Assembly: GCF_003332275.1 (NCBI RefSeq)
Contig: NZ_QOVA01000030.1
Span: 1-41,452, forward strand
Length of the DNA: 41,452 bases
Direction of reading: 5' to 3'
Origin: Edaphovirga cremea
GTDB taxonomy: Bacteria; Pseudomonadota; Gammaproteobacteria; Enterobacterales; Enterobacteriaceae
Under the pieces are notes generated by a model, which saw only the letters and a program-made list of their open reading frames with translations, made no database searches and had not been told where the DNA came from. Position 1 is the stretch's first letter. Each line of letters starts with the position of its first letter. The translations under genes and the position numbers were made by a program. This document shows positions 31,233 through 41,343 of this stretch, in pieces.

Positions 31233-32675
31233 TCACCGCATTGGATTGCTTTCCTGTACGTTCTCAGCAGGTTGCCCGCCATTTTGCGCCTGTTGTTGCT
31301 CCTGCCTTTGTAAAGTGCGGGCCAGGATCGAAGAATACAAGGGCTTGCCGCCTAAAAACTGCGCCAGCAACGTCGCGCCCAGACAGGTAATAATCATCGG
31401 CAAAATCAGTTGATAGTTATCAGTCATTTCCAGCACCAATACAATGCCGGTCAAGGGCGCACGCACGGTCGCCGCGAACAACGCCCCCATTCCCGCGATG
31501 GCAAACGTACCCGGCTCAATACCGTATTGCGGGAAATATGCCGCGCAGGCCATACCAAACGCGGTACCAAAAAGCGTGCCCAGTGCCAGCATCGGCGCGA
31601 AAATTCCGCCAAGCGCACCCGAACCAAAACATAACAGGGTAGTGACAATGCGCGCAATAAAGATGAACAGCAACATTCCGAGCGTATAGTTCCCTGCCGC
31701 CGCAATCGGGATCAACGCAAATCCCCCACCGGCCGCTTCGGGCTGAATCAGGCCAAGCACGCCACACAAGCCACCCAGCAAGCCGCCAATCAGCAATACC
31801 TTGCGCATGTTGCCACCATGCAGCCGCTGAAACAGATCCTGAGTGCGGAAAATCAAGGCATTGAACATTACGCCCACGACGCCGAAAACCATACCCAGAA
31901 CCAGATACAGCCAGAGCGTATTCAGTGGCGCAGAGGCCAGTTTCCCCACTTCGACAACCGCCCCTTCCCCATTGAAAATGCGAAAAACGATGCTCGACAT
32001 GATCACGCCGATAAACACCGCTTTAATCGAAATCAGGCTATAGCGGAACTGTAGGCGCATCTCTTCAATAATGAACAGAATCCCGGCCAGCGGTGCATTG
32101 AACGCCGCAGACAGCCCGGCGGCGGCCCCGGTAGCGAGCAGGGAGTGTCGCGCCTCTGCGCTGCGCAGCCGGAAGATATCCACCATCATCTTCCCGACAT
32201 TGGCCCCCATCTGCACCGTCGGCCCTTCACGCCCCAGTACCATGCCGGCACCCAGCGTTCCCATCCCACCCACGAATTTAACGGGAATCACCCGCCACCA
32301 GCGCACCGGCCTCAGCTCTTCCAGGGCCCCTTCAATCTCGGGAATACCAGAACCACTGGCCTCTGGCGCGAATCGACGTACCAGATAGTAGCCGCACACC
32401 GCCAACAATGCGGAGCCGATGAAAGCCAGCGGCCACGCCAAAAACCAATAGTCTGCAACCTGCGCAATAGACGCCAGACGCTGCTGCTGCATCCAATCCA
32501 CCGCTTTCTCGAACGCAACGCCGAGCAGCCCGGCGAGAGTCCCCACCAGCGCGGCAGTCAGCAGGATCGCCACCGGCGTTTTATCGCGACGGATAAATTG
32601 CCGCAGCTTTTCACTGCGGCTAATTCGCACATTCTGTTCTCGGGCGACTTCCGTTTTTATGTCAGGCATCATCAT
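31233..32675 (-). CDS. clcA: H+/Cl- exchange transporter ClcA
   Basis: This 480-residue inner-membrane antiporter (E. coli 473) exchanges two chloride for one proton and supports extreme acid resistance. Key residues are visible: Ser in GSGIPEIEG, the gating Glu in LGREGPTVQ (Glu148 in E. coli), the inner proton glutamate in FIIEEMR (Glu203), [11 protein letters not shown] and the Tyr in GGKPLYSSI (Tyr445). The N-terminal about 30 residues are cytosolic. Three ATG codons lie together at the start (32675, 32672 and 32669) and none has a good Shine-Dalgarno, so the exact start is open. It lies upstream of erpA, diverging from hemL, as in E. coli. Confidence 0.94.
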   Translation of the reverse strand: MMMPDIKTEVAREQNVRISRSEKLRQFIRRDKTPVAILLTAALVGTLAGLLGVAFEKAVDWMQQQRLASIAQVADYWFLAWPLAFIGSALLAVCGYYLVRRFAPEASGSGIPEIEGALEELRPVRWWRVIPVKFVGGMGTLGAGMVLGREGPTVQMGANVGKMMVDIFRLRSAEARHSLLATGAAAGLSAAFNAPLAGILFIIEEMRLQFRYSLISIKAVFIGVIMSSIVFRIFNGEGAVVEVGKLASAPLNTLWLYLVLGMVFGVVGVMFNALIFRTQDLFQRLHGGNMRKVLLIGGLLGGLCGVLGLIQPEAAGGGFALIPIAAAGNYTLGMLLFIFIARIVTTLLCFGSGALGGIFAPMLALGTLFGTAFGMACAAYFPQYGIEPGTFAIAGMGALFAATVRAPLTGIVLVLEMTDNYQLILPMIITCLGATLLAQFLGGKPLYSSILARTLQRQEQQQAQNGGQPAENVQESNPMR

Positions 32676-32917
32676 TCATTCTTGAGTGAGCAAAGGAAAA
32701 ACGCAAAAGATATATCATACAAATCAACCGGAGGGGCATTCTACTCTCGAGCCACGGAAAGGTCTCGCTTATCAGCGCCAATGATAACGTTTGCAACAAA
32801 ATGGCCCCTTTTTATCGCTGCCACCGAAAATGAACGCGCGGCAATGATTTCATAACATCGCTGACTTCAATAGAATATATCTATCTAACGATAAACATGA
32901 ACATCAGGAGCCGATCC

Positions 32918-34204
32918 ATGAGTAAGTCAGAAAGTCTGTATGCCCAGGCACAGCAGTTGATCCCAGGTGGGGTGAACTCCCCTGTGCGCGCATTTACCGG
33001 CGTCGGTGGGGTACCGCTGTTTATTGAACGTGCTGACGGTGCCTACCTGTTCGATGTCGATGGCAAAGCTTATATAGACTACGTCGGTTCCTGGGGCCCT
33101 ATGGTTCTGGGTCATAACCATCCGGCCATCCGTGAGGCGGTGATTGAAGCCGCAAGCCGCGGGCTGAGCTTCGGTGCACCTACCGAGATGGAAGTCAAAA
33201 TGGCGCAACTGGTGACCGAACTGGTGCCGACTATGGATATGGTGCGGATGGTGAACTCCGGTACGGAGGCGACCATGAGTGCCATTCGTCTGGCGCGTGG
33301 TTTTACCCACCGCGATAAAATCATCAAGTTTGAGGGCTGTTATCACGGCCATGCGGACTGCCTGCTGGTGAAAGCCGGATCCGGTGCATTAACCCTCGGT
33401 CAACCCAACTCGCCGGGCGTTCCGGCAGATTTCGCCAAGCACACGCTGACCTGCACTTTTAACGATCTGCCTTCAGTGCGTAGCGCATTTGAGCAATATC
33501 CGGCAGATATCGCCTGTATCATCGTCGAACCTGTTGCGGGCAATATGAATTGTGTGCCGCCGCTGCCTGATTTCCTGCCGGGACTGCGCGCACTGTGTGA
33601 TGAGTTTGGCGCATTGCTGATCATTGATGAAGTAATGACCGGTTTTCGCGTCGCACTGGCCGGGGCACAGTCATATTACGGCGTTGAGCCGGATCTCACT
33701 TGCCTGGGTAAAATAATCGGTGGCGGAATGCCTGTGGGGGCATTTGGTGGCCGTCGTGAGGTTATGGACGCTCTGGCACCAACCGGTCCGGTTTATCAGG
33801 CGGGTACGCTGTCGGGTAACCCGATTGCCATGGCGGCAGGATTTGCCTGCCTGACGGAAGTCGCCCGGACTGGCGTTCATCAAACCCTGACTGAACTGAC
33901 CGATGAGTTGGCTGACGGCCTGCTGAAGGCAGCGAAAGCAGAAAATATTCCGTTCGTGGTCAATCACGTTGGCGGCATGTTCGGGCTGTTCTTCACCGAT
34001 GCGCAAGCCGTGACGTCTTATCAGGACGTGATGAAGTGTGATGTTGAGCGCTTTAAACGTTTCTTCCATCTGATGCTGGAAGAAGGTATCTATCTGGCAC
34101 CGTCCGCGTTTGAAGCGGGCTTTATGTCTTTGGCCCACACTCGCGAAGATATTCAGCGCACGGTTGATGCAGCACGCCGTTGCTTCGCCAGGTTGCCAAA
34201 CTGA
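32918..34204 (+). CDS. hemL: Glutamate-1-semialdehyde 2,1-aminomutase
   Basis: This 428-residue PLP enzyme of aminotransferase class III converts glutamate-1-semialdehyde to 5-aminolevulinate, the second C5-pathway step to heme and to the siroheme used by CysI. The PLP-binding Lys265 lies in [30 protein letters not shown] and [12 protein letters not shown] are the cofactor-binding motifs. The upstream extension of seven codons is rejected because CAGGAG lies seven bases before the ATG at 32918, giving [12 protein letters not shown]. It diverges from clcA, as in E. coli. Confidence 0.97.
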   Translation: MSKSESLYAQAQQLIPGGVNSPVRAFTGVGGVPLFIERADGAYLFDVDGKAYIDYVGSWGPMVLGHNHPAIREAVIEAASRGLSFGAPTEMEVKMAQLVTELVPTMDMVRMVNSGTEATMSAIRLARGFTHRDKIIKFEGCYHGHADCLLVKAGSGALTLGQPNSPGVPADFAKHTLTCTFNDLPSVRSAFEQYPADIACIIVEPVAGNMNCVPPLPDFLPGLRALCDEFGALLIIDEVMTGFRVALAGAQSYYGVEPDLTCLGKIIGGGMPVGAFGGRREVMDALAPTGPVYQAGTLSGNPIAMAAGFACLTEVARTGVHQTLTELTDELADGLLKAAKAENIPFVVNHVGGMFGLFFTDAQAVTSYQDVMKCDVERFKRFFHLMLEEGIYLAPSAFEAGFMSLAHTREDIQRTVDAARRCFARLPN

Positions 34205-34271
34205 AAGTAGCAACAAGCAAGACTGTCAGTCGCAGGGCGAAATAGATGAGTTGATGACAACGTGGCCTTTT

Positions 34272-34363
34272 AGCCCGAGATACCCGGGCCTAGCGCACCG
34301 AGGGGCGCTCCGGCGGCTTACGCCGCTACGACCCCTTCGGCACGCTCTCCCTAATAACGGGCT
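34272..34363. repeat. Palindromic intergenic element downstream of hemL
   Basis: The outer stem AGCCCG (34272-34277) pairs with CGGGCT (34358-34363). Inside, CCGA-GGGG-CG (34298-34307) pairs with 34329-34340 with two bulges, closing an inner GCGGC (34313-34317) with GCCGC (34322-34326) stem. The whole 92-bp unit folds on itself and sits between the convergent hemL and yggN. It resembles enterobacterial palindromic repeats in style, but I do not recognise the family. Confidence 0.6.
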
Positions 34364-34404
34364 TTGTCAGCAGTCTGATAGATCCACCCTGCGTCTGAAA
34401 ATGC

Positions 34405-35133
34405 CTACAGACTGCCAAGCAGATCTTTACGCTGCTGCTCCAGGGTCGTTACCCGGTTACAGACATCGTGACCAAAATTCTGGAAATCCTGCTCCTGTCT
34501 GTTCCACTCAGTCTGAATGGAATTTTGCAAACCACCCAAATTACCCATTATCGCTTGCAGTGGATTATTGGAACCGCTGGTCGCCTGTTTGATACCCATT
34601 TCGTTCAGGCTGTCCTGCAAGACACCGCCCATACTTTGCTGAACAATCTGCCGACCATCCTGTTCCACCTGATCAACGGCTTTGTGGTGAAACGCCAGGC
34701 CGTCACTGCGATGCTCGATAATGCGGTTCATCTGCTGTTTCAGTTGATCATTGAGCGTAGTCAGGCGGTTACGCACATTACTTGAACTTCCCAACTGCTG
34801 CACAATCACGTTATCCAGTGAAACGCGGGCTTTTTCCAGATGCTGCTGTGCACCTTGATCAATCCACGGCAGATCGCGACGCAGTGCGTTCTGATAATCC
34901 ACCGCTTTTTGCCGCTGTACTGCGTTCAGCGTTACCGCTTGCCCGTTGCGGGTGACGTCGCCGTTTGGCAAAATCTGTACGTTGCCGCTGCTGCCCACCA
35001 CCTGCACATTTTGCGGGGTGATAATAATGTCATCCTGAGGTTTCACGCTGCATTGATAATCAGCCTGCGCCTGCCAGGCGGTTAACATCAATACTGCCAA
35101 TGCGGTACTTTTCATCACATTTTTTACGGACAT
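34405..35133 (-). CDS. yggN: Secreted DUF2884 protein YggN
   Basis: This 242-residue protein aligns along its length with E. coli YggN (239), a DUF2884 protein of unknown function. A signal peptide (MKSTALAVLMLTAWQAQA, with MSVKNV before it) should be cleaved before ADYQCSV, so the protein is exported, probably to the periplasm. Motifs shared with YggN include DYQCSV, LPWIDQGA, RIIEHRSDGLAFHHKA and NPLQ with GGLQNSIQTEW. Two cysteines, one at each end of the mature chain, could form a disulfide. It lies 48 bp downstream of glsA on the same strand. Which of ATG 35133 or the one six codons later is used is uncertain. Confidence 0.9.
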   Translation of the reverse strand: MSVKNVMKSTALAVLMLTAWQAQADYQCSVKPQDDIIITPQNVQVVGSSGNVQILPNGDVTRNGQAVTLNAVQRQKAVDYQNALRRDLPWIDQGAQQHLEKARVSLDNVIVQQLGSSSNVRNRLTTLNDQLKQQMNRIIEHRSDGLAFHHKAVDQVEQDGRQIVQQSMGGVLQDSLNEMGIKQATSGSNNPLQAIMGNLGGLQNSIQTEWNRQEQDFQNFGHDVCNRVTTLEQQRKDLLGSL

Positions 35134-35181
35134 ATTTTCTCCCTTGAAGCGGTTTGTTCATCGCATGATGTAAAACCGTTC

Positions 35182-36108
35182 CTAAAATATTGAGCGGCCT
35201 ATGCGCTGTGCCAGCAACTCTAAGGCAGCCGTTCCTGCCAGAGAGTTCCCTGAATCATCAAGTTCAGGCGACCAAACGGCAATACACATCTCTTCCGGTA
35301 CAATGGCGATAATGCCACCGCCGACCCCTGATTTACCGGGCATACCCACGCGGTAGGCAAATTCCCCTGCGCCATCATACATACCGCTGGTAACCATCAG
35401 GGCATTAATCTGCCGGGTCTGACGTGGCGAAATAACCGGCTCGTCAACACCCAGCGCGCGCCCCTGATTGGCCAGATACACAAACGCCCGCGCCAGTTCG
35501 GTACAGCTCATTTTCAGCGCACAATAGTGGAAATAGGTATGCAGAACCGGGATCACGTCATTCTCGAAATTGCCAAAGGACCGCATCAGATAGGCAATGG
35601 CGGCGTTGCGATCGGAGTGTTCAAATTCAGATCGGGCGACGCGCTGATCGTAGACAATGTCTGACTGATTAGCCAGTTGGCGCACCACTTCCAGCATCCG
35701 CTGCCGTGGCGCACTCAGGCGGGTCTGCAACATATCGCATACCACCAGCGCCCCAGGATTAATGAACGGATTGCGCGGTCTTCCTTTTTCCAATTCCAAC
35801 TGCACCAGCGAATTGAACGGCTGGCCCGAAGGCTCTTTGCCGACGCGCTGCCAGATTTCACTCTCCTGATAGCGGGTGAGCGCCAGCGTCAGGCTGAGTA
35901 CCTTGGAAATTGACTGAATAGAGAAACGCTCATTGGCATCACCCGCCTGAAACTGTTGCCCGTCAACCGTGCAGACGGCGATACCCAGCTTGTCGCCGGA
36001 GATTTCAGAGAGTGCGGGAATATAATCCGCTACGTTGCCGCTGCCGATCAATGGCCGAACCTGCTGTAAAATATCGCCAAGCAGCACATTATCCAATTCG
36101 GTCGCCAC
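35182..36108 (-). CDS. glsA: Glutaminase
   Basis: This 308-residue serine-dependent glutaminase (GlsA/GlsB family, penicillin-binding fold) hydrolyses glutamine to glutamate and ammonia. [11 protein letters not shown] carries the catalytic Ser66 and Lys69; [12 protein letters not shown] is the conserved C-terminal motif. The frame is open 37 codons upstream, but those codons run through the speB terminator. The GTG at 36108 has AGGGAGA eight bases upstream and gives the exact length of E. coli GlsB (308). It lies downstream of speB and is separated from it by the terminator at 36196-36227. Confidence 0.94.
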   Translation of the reverse strand: MATELDNVLLGDILQQVRPLIGSGNVADYIPALSEISGDKLGIAVCTVDGQQFQAGDANERFSIQSISKVLSLTLALTRYQESEIWQRVGKEPSGQPFNSLVQLELEKGRPRNPFINPGALVVCDMLQTRLSAPRQRMLEVVRQLANQSDIVYDQRVARSEFEHSDRNAAIAYLMRSFGNFENDVIPVLHTYFHYCALKMSCTELARAFVYLANQGRALGVDEPVISPRQTRQINALMVTSGMYDGAGEFAYRVGMPGKSGVGGGIIAIVPEEMCIAVWSPELDDSGNSLAGTAALELLAQRIGRSIF

Positions 36109-36195
36109 TGCGATTCTCCCTAGGAAGTGAAACATCTGCGCCATTGACGCCAATTTTGCAGACTGACGGCTGAGTGTACCACCATCCGCATGACG

Positions 36196-36227
36196 TAAAA
36201 AAACCGATGACAGCATCATCGGTTTTT
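36196..36227 (-). terminator. Intrinsic terminator of speB
   Basis: AAAACCGATGA (36200-36210) pairs with TCATCGGTTTT (36216-36226) around a five-base loop. On the minus strand a run of T follows (complement of the A-run from 36196). It lies 50 bp past the speB stop and could work both ways. Confidence 0.85.
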
Positions 36228-36276
36228 ACGCGGCTCTCTCACCAGTACGCCCGCTTTAGTCATGCGGGTGCTCAGG

Positions 36277-37215
36277 TTATGCGCTTTTTTTGGACGCCTG
36301 AACGTAGAGCATTTCCAGCGCCAGCGTAGCTGCAGCCAGTGCGGTGATTTCGGATTGGTCGTACGCCGGGGCAACCTCAACGATATCCATACCGACGATA
36401 TCCAGATCCAAATCCTTCAGGCCACGAACCAGTTTCAGTGCGCGATCGGTGGTCAGACCGCCGATCACTGGCGTACCGGTTCCCGGTGCATGTGCCGGAT
36501 CCAGGCAATCGATGTCAAAACTCAGATATACCGGCAGATCGCCAACAATCTGCTTAATCTCGGCGAGGATGTCATCCACGGTGCGGTCGTTGATCTGCGC
36601 CGCGTCCAATACGGTGAAACCATTGTCGCGATCGAACTCGGTACGGATCCCGATCTGCACGGAGTGGTTGGCATCGATCAGACCTTCGTTCGGCGCATGG
36701 AAAAACATCGTGCCGTGATCGAATTTACTGCCATTGGCGTAGGTATCGGTGTGTGCATCGAAATGCACCAGCGCCATTTTACCGAAGTGTTTGGCATGTG
36801 CGCGCAGCAGTGGCAGCGTAACGAAATGATCGCCACCGAAGGAGAGCATACGCTTGCCGGAGGCCAGCACTTTTTCCGCATGTTGCTGCAGTTTGTCAGT
36901 CAGATCCTGGGCATCACCAAAATTGAACACCACGTCGCCGCAGTCGATCACATTCAGGCGATCACGCAGATCGAAATCCCACGGCCAGCGTTTACCTTCC
37001 CACGCCAGATTGACGGACACCTGGCGAATCGCCGCCGGGCCCAGACGCGCACCGGAACGGCCAGAAGTCGCCATGTCGAAAGGAATACCGGTGATAACCC
37101 AGTCCGCATCTGCGTCGTAAGGCTGGAAATTCAGCGGAAAACGCAGGAAACCAAACGCATTTGAAACCAGGGAGTTATCGGGCTGATGTCCCAATGTGCT
37201 CACTAATTTGCTCAT
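36277..37215 (-). CDS. speB: Agmatinase
   Basis: This 312-residue manganese ureohydrolase turns agmatine, the SpeA product, into putrescine and urea. The metal-binding motifs are all present: [15 protein letters not shown] and [18 protein letters not shown]. The length compares with 306 in E. coli. The track of the frame begins at a TTG at 37221, but the ATG at 37215 has AGAGGA seven bases upstream; a GTG four codons later corresponds to the E. coli start. It lies 104 bp downstream of speA on the same strand, and the next gene, glsA, follows a terminator. Confidence 0.96.
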   Translation of the reverse strand: MSKLVSTLGHQPDNSLVSNAFGFLRFPLNFQPYDADADWVITGIPFDMATSGRSGARLGPAAIRQVSVNLAWEGKRWPWDFDLRDRLNVIDCGDVVFNFGDAQDLTDKLQQHAEKVLASGKRMLSFGGDHFVTLPLLRAHAKHFGKMALVHFDAHTDTYANGSKFDHGTMFFHAPNEGLIDANHSVQIGIRTEFDRDNGFTVLDAAQINDRTVDDILAEIKQIVGDLPVYLSFDIDCLDPAHAPGTGTPVIGGLTTDRALKLVRGLKDLDLDIVGMDIVEVAPAYDQSEITALAAATLALEMLYVQASKKSA

Positions 37216-37319
37216 AAACAATCCTCTTTTGCCATCACCGTGCCAGCCTTCCCCGGCTACGGTCCATTAAATAGTCATACCCGTAATTGATGCCGTAACA
37301 CGTGTAATCAGGGTAAGGC

Positions 37320-39302
37320 TTACTCGTCTTCTTCCAGATAGGTATAACCGTACAGACCGGCTTCAAACTCTTCAACGAACTGTGCCTGCAATTCGGCATC
37401 CAGATCGGTTTCTTTCACCTGATCGCGGAAACGGCTGAGCAGCACGTTCGGATCCAACTGCACATATTCCAGCATATCAGCAACCGTATCGCCTTCATCA
37501 GACTGTTGCACTTCGATGCTGCCGTCAGGGAACACAAACACGTCGACTGCGGCGGTGTCACCAAACAGGTTGTGCATGTTGCCAAGGATTTCCTGGTAGG
37601 CACCCACCATGAAAAAGCCCAGCACCGGCGGATCTTCTGGATCATAGGGTGGCATCGGCATTGTTGTCGCCACACCGTCACCGTCGATGTAATGATCGAT
37701 GGTGCCATCGGAATCACAGGTGATATCCAGCAACACCGCACGGCCTACCGGTGGTTTATCCAAACCTTCCAGCGGCAGGACCGGGAACAGTTGATCAATG
37801 CCCCAGGCATCCGGCATTGACTGGAACAGCGAGAAGTTGACGTACAGTTTGTCAGCCATGCGCTCTTGCAGTTCGTCGATGATTGGACGGTGCGCGCGGT
37901 TGCTCGGATCAAGTTGATCCTGAATCTTGTTACAGATATTCAGATAAATATCTTCCGCCCAGGCGCGCTGGGACAGATCCAATATTCCGTGTGCATACTG
38001 GCTGTGAACATCATTCAAATCCATCTGGCTGTCGTGCAGCCATTCGCGCAGTGAGCGGCGATTTTCCGGATCGTGCATTTCATTCCAGGTATCCCACATG
38101 CTGCCAAGCGCACGCGGTGCATCGTCTTGCGGGGCGACAGGAGCACGGAATTCGTTACGTTCAACACCGATGATATTGGACACCAGCACCGTGTGATGGG
38201 CAGTCACGGCGCGACCAGACTCGGTGATCACCGTCGGGTGCGGCAAATCGTGTTCATTACAGGCATCGCCAATACCCCAGATAACGTTGTTGGCGTATTC
38301 GTTCAGGCCATAGTTAACCGAGCAGTCTGACTGCGAACGCGTCCCTTCATAGTCAACACCCAAACCGCCGCCGACGTCGAAGCATTGAATATTGACACCC
38401 AGTTTGTGCAGCTCAACGTAAAAACGCGCGGACTCACGCACGCCGGTAGAGATGTCACGGATGTTCGCCAACTGCGAGCCCAGATGGAAGTGCAGCAGTT
38501 GCAGGCTTTCAAGGCGACCCGCTTCACGCAGCAGTTCAACCAGTTGCAGAACCTGTGAGGCTGCCAGACCAAATTTGGATTTTTCACCGCCGCTGGACTG
38601 CCATTTACCGGAACCCTGCGATGACAGGCGCGCACGCACGCCGAGGCGTGGCACCACATTCAGGCGTTCGGCTTCTTCCAGAACCAGTTTAATCTCGGTC
38701 ATCTTCTCGATAACCAGATAGACCTTGTGACCCAGCTTCTCGCCGATCAGCGCCAGGCGAATGTATTCACGGTCTTTATAACCGTTACAGACAATCACCG
38801 AACGGGTCATGCCCGCATGCGCCAGAACCGCCATTAACTCGGCTTTTGAACCGGCTTCCAAACCCAGGGGTTCACCGGATTCGACCAGGGATTCAATCAC
38901 CCGGCGATGCTGGTTGACCTTGATCGGATAAACCAGAAAGTAGTCACCCTCGTAGCCGAACGACTCACGCGCACGTTTGAACGCGGCGTTAATCGAACGC
39001 AGACGGTGCTGTAAAATTTGTGGGAAGCAGAACAGTGCGGGCAGACGTTGGCCGTCTTGCTCACGCATGTCTTTCACCAGTTGTGCCAGATCCACACGGG
39101 CTGACGGAACGTCTGGATCCGGGCAAACACTGATGTGGCCTAGTTCGTTGACGTCATAATAGTTGTTACCCCAATAGGCAACGTTGTAAGTACGCAGCAT
39201 TTTGCTGGCATCACGATCGTTCACGGCAACCTCCTGCATGGAGCGCAAAGAAACAGAATCGCCCGCATGTGTCGGACGGTGGGACTGGATGTCATCAGAC
39301 AT
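37320..39302 (-). CDS. speA: Biosynthetic arginine decarboxylase
   Basis: This 660-residue PLP enzyme of the alanine-racemase-fold decarboxylase family turns arginine into agmatine, the first step of the agmatine route to putrescine. E. coli SpeA is 658 residues. The PLP lysine is Lys128 in [24 protein letters not shown] binds the phosphate, and DITCDSDG with the catalytic Cys lies near the C-terminus. RBS GAGGAA lies six bases upstream. It heads speA-speB and has an unusually long leader of about 510 nt with small ORFs, one of which (39295-39438) overlaps its start by eight bases. Confidence 0.97.
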   Translation of the reverse strand: MSDDIQSHRPTHAGDSVSLRSMQEVAVNDRDASKMLRTYNVAYWGNNYYDVNELGHISVCPDPDVPSARVDLAQLVKDMREQDGQRLPALFCFPQILQHRLRSINAAFKRARESFGYEGDYFLVYPIKVNQHRRVIESLVESGEPLGLEAGSKAELMAVLAHAGMTRSVIVCNGYKDREYIRLALIGEKLGHKVYLVIEKMTEIKLVLEEAERLNVVPRLGVRARLSSQGSGKWQSSGGEKSKFGLAASQVLQLVELLREAGRLESLQLLHFHLGSQLANIRDISTGVRESARFYVELHKLGVNIQCFDVGGGLGVDYEGTRSQSDCSVNYGLNEYANNVIWGIGDACNEHDLPHPTVITESGRAVTAHHTVLVSNIIGVERNEFRAPVAPQDDAPRALGSMWDTWNEMHDPENRRSLREWLHDSQMDLNDVHSQYAHGILDLSQRAWAEDIYLNICNKIQDQLDPSNRAHRPIIDELQERMADKLYVNFSLFQSMPDAWGIDQLFPVLPLEGLDKPPVGRAVLLDITCDSDGTIDHYIDGDGVATTMPMPPYDPEDPPVLGFFMVGAYQEILGNMHNLFGDTAAVDVFVFPDGSIEVQQSDEGDTVADMLEYVQLDPNVLLSRFRDQVKETDLDAELQAQFVEEFEAGLYGYTYLEEDE

Positions 39303-39438
39303 AGTTAATTCCTCTTTCTACACTGACAACATGGCCAGTCACTATCGCAGTAACAACAGGTGAGAACAACCCACTCCAGCGGGCAAATGGCAGGACAAAA
39401 CGCTGCCCAACACCGGACGCGATCGGTTTATCACTCAT
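39295..39438 (-). CDS. Possible 47-residue ORF overlapping the speA start
   Basis: An ATG at 39438 opens a frame of 47 codons that ends in a TGA eight bases inside speA. The product has a hydrophobic middle ([14 protein letters not shown]). The Shine-Dalgarno is poor (AGGGTG, 14 bases away). E. coli has a small gene, yqgB, ahead of speA, but I see no clear similarity. The overlap would couple its translation to speA if it is real. Confidence 0.2.
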   Translation of the reverse strand: MSDKPIASGVGQRFVLPFARWSGLFSPVVTAIVTGHVVSVERGINYV

Positions 39439-39577
39439 ATAATTGTAAACACCCTGTTTAAACCATGCGCTGCACGGTTAATAAACCAGTAACAGATCCG
39501 AGAGAGGATCGATTAACCCAGTAAAGAAAAATTCCTACAGGAAGGTTGCAGGTACCCTTTCAGATATTCAGTGGCGG

Positions 39578-39727
39578 TTAACCGGCCCGTGAATCCTGGG
39601 TAGCGCTCAGTTGCGTATAACATCGATCGGATGTTACAGATGAAGAGGAAAAACAGGTCGCAGTGATAGGAAGCACCTGAAGGTGCAGTGTCTGCTGAAA
39701 TGTAACAACCAGTAAACAGCGGGTCAT
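39578..39727 (-). CDS. Candidate 49-residue leader ORF of speA
   Basis: An ATG at 39727 is preceded by GGAGGTGA, eight bases in a row complementary to the 16S 3' end, ending eight bases before the start codon. The predicted peptide begins MTRCLLVVTFQQTLHL, has four cysteines and runs 49 residues to a TAA at 39578. No homologue is recognised. It lies inside the predicted speA leader and its Shine-Dalgarno is adjacent to a strand that can pair with the 5' end of the RNA. It may be a regulatory upstream ORF or a small protein gene. Confidence 0.4.
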   Translation of the reverse strand: MTRCLLVVTFQQTLHLQVLPITATCFSSSSVTSDRCYTQLSATQDSRAG

Positions 39728-39731
39728 TAAT

Positions 39732-39761
39732 CTACTCACCTCCACGCGCGCCAATCGTCAT
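39732..39761 (-). CDS. Possible 9-residue leader peptide before the 49-residue ORF
   Basis: ATG at 39761 reads MTIGARGGE and stops at a TAG four bases before the next ATG (39727). Its last codons contain the strong Shine-Dalgarno of the 49-residue ORF, so ribosome movement over it would affect that site. GAGG lies 12 bases upstream, which is far. Speculative. Confidence 0.2.
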   Translation of the reverse strand: MTIGARGGE

Positions 39762-39819
39762 GATCGGCAATGCCTCTAAGATACATTCATATGTACGCCA
39801 AACGAATGTCTGGCGCGCG
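39745..39819 (-). other. Long-range GC stem in the speA leader
   Basis: CGCGCGCC near the 5' end of the predicted RNA (complement of 39812-39819) is exactly complementary to GGCGCGCG (complement of 39745-39752). The pairing would enclose the start of the 9-residue ORF and end two bases before the GGAGGTGA site. A smaller hairpin (39796-39800 with 39811-39815) competes for part of the same bases, giving two alternative folds. Confidence 0.45.
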
Positions 39820-39822
39820 CAG

Positions 39823-39851
39823 TTTATACCCATAACCCACTAAAAAAGCAA
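39823..39851 (-). promoter_or_regulatory. Candidate sigma-70 promoter of speA
   Basis: On the minus strand TTGCTT (39846-39851) and TATAAA (39823-39828) are exactly 17 bp apart. Transcription would start near 39816, giving a leader of about 510 nt. Confidence 0.6.
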
Positions 39852-39966
39852 AATGAAAATGCAGCCGTTATTGTTTCATCCTGTGAATAGAGGATTATTC
39901 ACTGTCCGCAAGGAATTCCGAAAGAAAAAAAACTGCTGGCAATCCGGGTAAAAGCTGACCTAAAAT

Positions 39967-39990
39967 AGCCGTCCAGATGTTAATCCGTCT
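39967..39990 (+). promoter_or_regulatory. Tandem met boxes (MetJ operator) upstream of metK
   Basis: Three consecutive 8-mers, AGCCGTCC, AGATGTTA and ATCCGTCT, match the met-box consensus AGACGTCT at 6, 5 and 6 of 8 positions. Tandem boxes in 8-bp register are the hallmark of MetJ operators. A TATACT hexamer at 39990-39995 directly downstream could be the metK minus-10. Confidence 0.65.
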
Positions 39991-40122
39991 ATACTAACTG
40001 CTTAACGGCTTTGCCCGCGAGGGCGTTGCAGGACGCATTAGGTAAGTAAGAGCCTATCCCGTATTGGGAACATCAGCGCTATGCAGTGATTTTTAATCCG
40101 TCTTTTCAAGGTAAAGAAGATA

Positions 40123-41277
40123 ATGGCTAAACACCTCTTTACGTCCGAGTCTGTATCAGAGGGACACCCCGACAAAATTGCTGATCAGATTTCTGACGCC
40201 GTTCTTGACGCGATTCTGGAGCAGGATCCGAAAGCACGCGTGGCGTGTGAGACCTATGTCAAAACCGGCATGGTGCTGGTTGGCGGTGAAATCACCACCA
40301 GCGCGTGGGTAGATATCGAAGAGATTACCCGTCAAACCATACGTGAAATCGGTTATGTCAATTCTGAAATGGGTTTCGATGCGAATTCTTGCGCAGTACT
40401 CAGCGCAATCGGCAAACAATCCCCTGATATCAATCAAGGCGTTGACCGTATCGATCCGCTGGAGCAAGGTGCCGGTGACCAGGGCCTGATGTTTGGCTAT
40501 GCCACCAATGAAACTATCGAGCTGATGCCAGCGCCGATTACTTACGCTCACCGTTTGGTACAACGCCAGGCCGAAGTGCGCAAAAACGGCACGCTGTCAT
40601 GGCTGCGCCCTGATGCGAAAAGCCAGATCACTTTCCTGTACGATGACGGCAAGATTGCCGGTATCGATGCTGTCGTTCTGTCTACCCAGCATTCTGAAGA
40701 GATCAGCCAGAAAGATCTGCATGAAGCGGTAATGGAAGAGATCATCAAGCCAACCCTGCCAGCAGAATGGCTGAGCCCAGCGACCAAGTATTTTATCAAC
40801 CCGACAGGTCGTTTTGTTATTGGCGGACCGATGGGTGACTGCGGTCTGACGGGTCGCAAGATTATTGTTGATACCTACGGCGGTATGGCTCGTCACGGTG
40901 GCGGTGCTTTCTCCGGCAAGGATCCGTCTAAAGTTGACCGTTCAGCGGCCTATGCGGCACGTTATGTCGCGAAGAACATCGTTGCTGCGGGTTTGGCCGA
41001 TCGCTGTGAAATCCAGATTTCCTACGCTATCGGCGTGGCTGAACCTACCTCGATCATGGTGGAAACGTTCGGTACCGAGAAAGTGGCAACCGAGCAACTG
41101 ACCCTGCTGGTGCGTGAATTCTTTGATCTGCGCCCGTATGGTCTGATTCAGATGCTGGATCTGCTGCACCCAATCTACAAAGAGACCGCAGCCTATGGTC
41201 ACTTTGGCCGTGAACACTTCCCATGGGAAAAAACGGATAAAGCAGGCGTCTTGCGTGAAGCCGCTGGCCTCAAATAA
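40123..41277 (+). CDS. metK: S-adenosylmethionine synthase
   Basis: This 384-residue enzyme, identical in length to E. coli MetK, joins methionine and ATP to give S-adenosylmethionine, the methyl and propylamine donor. Motifs are intact: [15 protein letters not shown] at the N-terminus (ATP and magnesium), [16 protein letters not shown] near residue 116, [15 protein letters not shown] and [30 protein letters not shown] precedes the ATG. It diverges from speA, as in E. coli, so the two arms of polyamine and methyl metabolism share one control region. MetJ repression is indicated by the boxes about 130 bp upstream. Confidence 0.98.
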   Translation: MAKHLFTSESVSEGHPDKIADQISDAVLDAILEQDPKARVACETYVKTGMVLVGGEITTSAWVDIEEITRQTIREIGYVNSEMGFDANSCAVLSAIGKQSPDINQGVDRIDPLEQGAGDQGLMFGYATNETIELMPAPITYAHRLVQRQAEVRKNGTLSWLRPDAKSQITFLYDDGKIAGIDAVVLSTQHSEEISQKDLHEAVMEEIIKPTLPAEWLSPATKYFINPTGRFVIGGPMGDCGLTGRKIIVDTYGGMARHGGGAFSGKDPSKVDRSAAYAARYVAKNIVAAGLADRCEIQISYAIGVAEPTSIMVETFGTEKVATEQLTLLVREFFDLRPYGLIQMLDLLHPIYKETAAYGHFGREHFPWEKTDKAGVLREAAGLK

Positions 41278-41306
41278 CCCTGTTGACGACCTTTATTCCC
41301 TATAAG

Positions 41307-41335
41307 ACGGTGAGCCAGAAGCTCACCGTTTTTTT
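41307..41335 (+). terminator. Intrinsic terminator of metK
   Basis: ACGGTGAGC (41307-41315) pairs with GCTCACCGT (41321-41329) around a five-base loop and is followed by seven T, 30 bp past the metK stop. Confidence 0.9.
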
Positions 41336-41343
41336 GTGCACAG

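Larger units (their letters stand above)
39303..40122. promoter_or_regulatory. speA-metK divergent intergenic region (820 bp)
   Basis: The part from 39303 to about 39816 is the speA leader with small ORFs and several hairpins, for example 39495-39499 with 39506-39510, and 39673-39677 with 39682-39686. The speA promoter is at 39823-39851. From about 39850 to 39960 the sequence is AT-rich with no signal I can name. The met boxes (39967-39990) and the metK leader fill the rest. Confidence 0.7.

Noticed and set aside
39580..39640. A 36-residue frame MLYATERYPG in the speA leader
   Set aside because: It has no Shine-Dalgarno and overlaps the better-supported 49-residue ORF in another frame.
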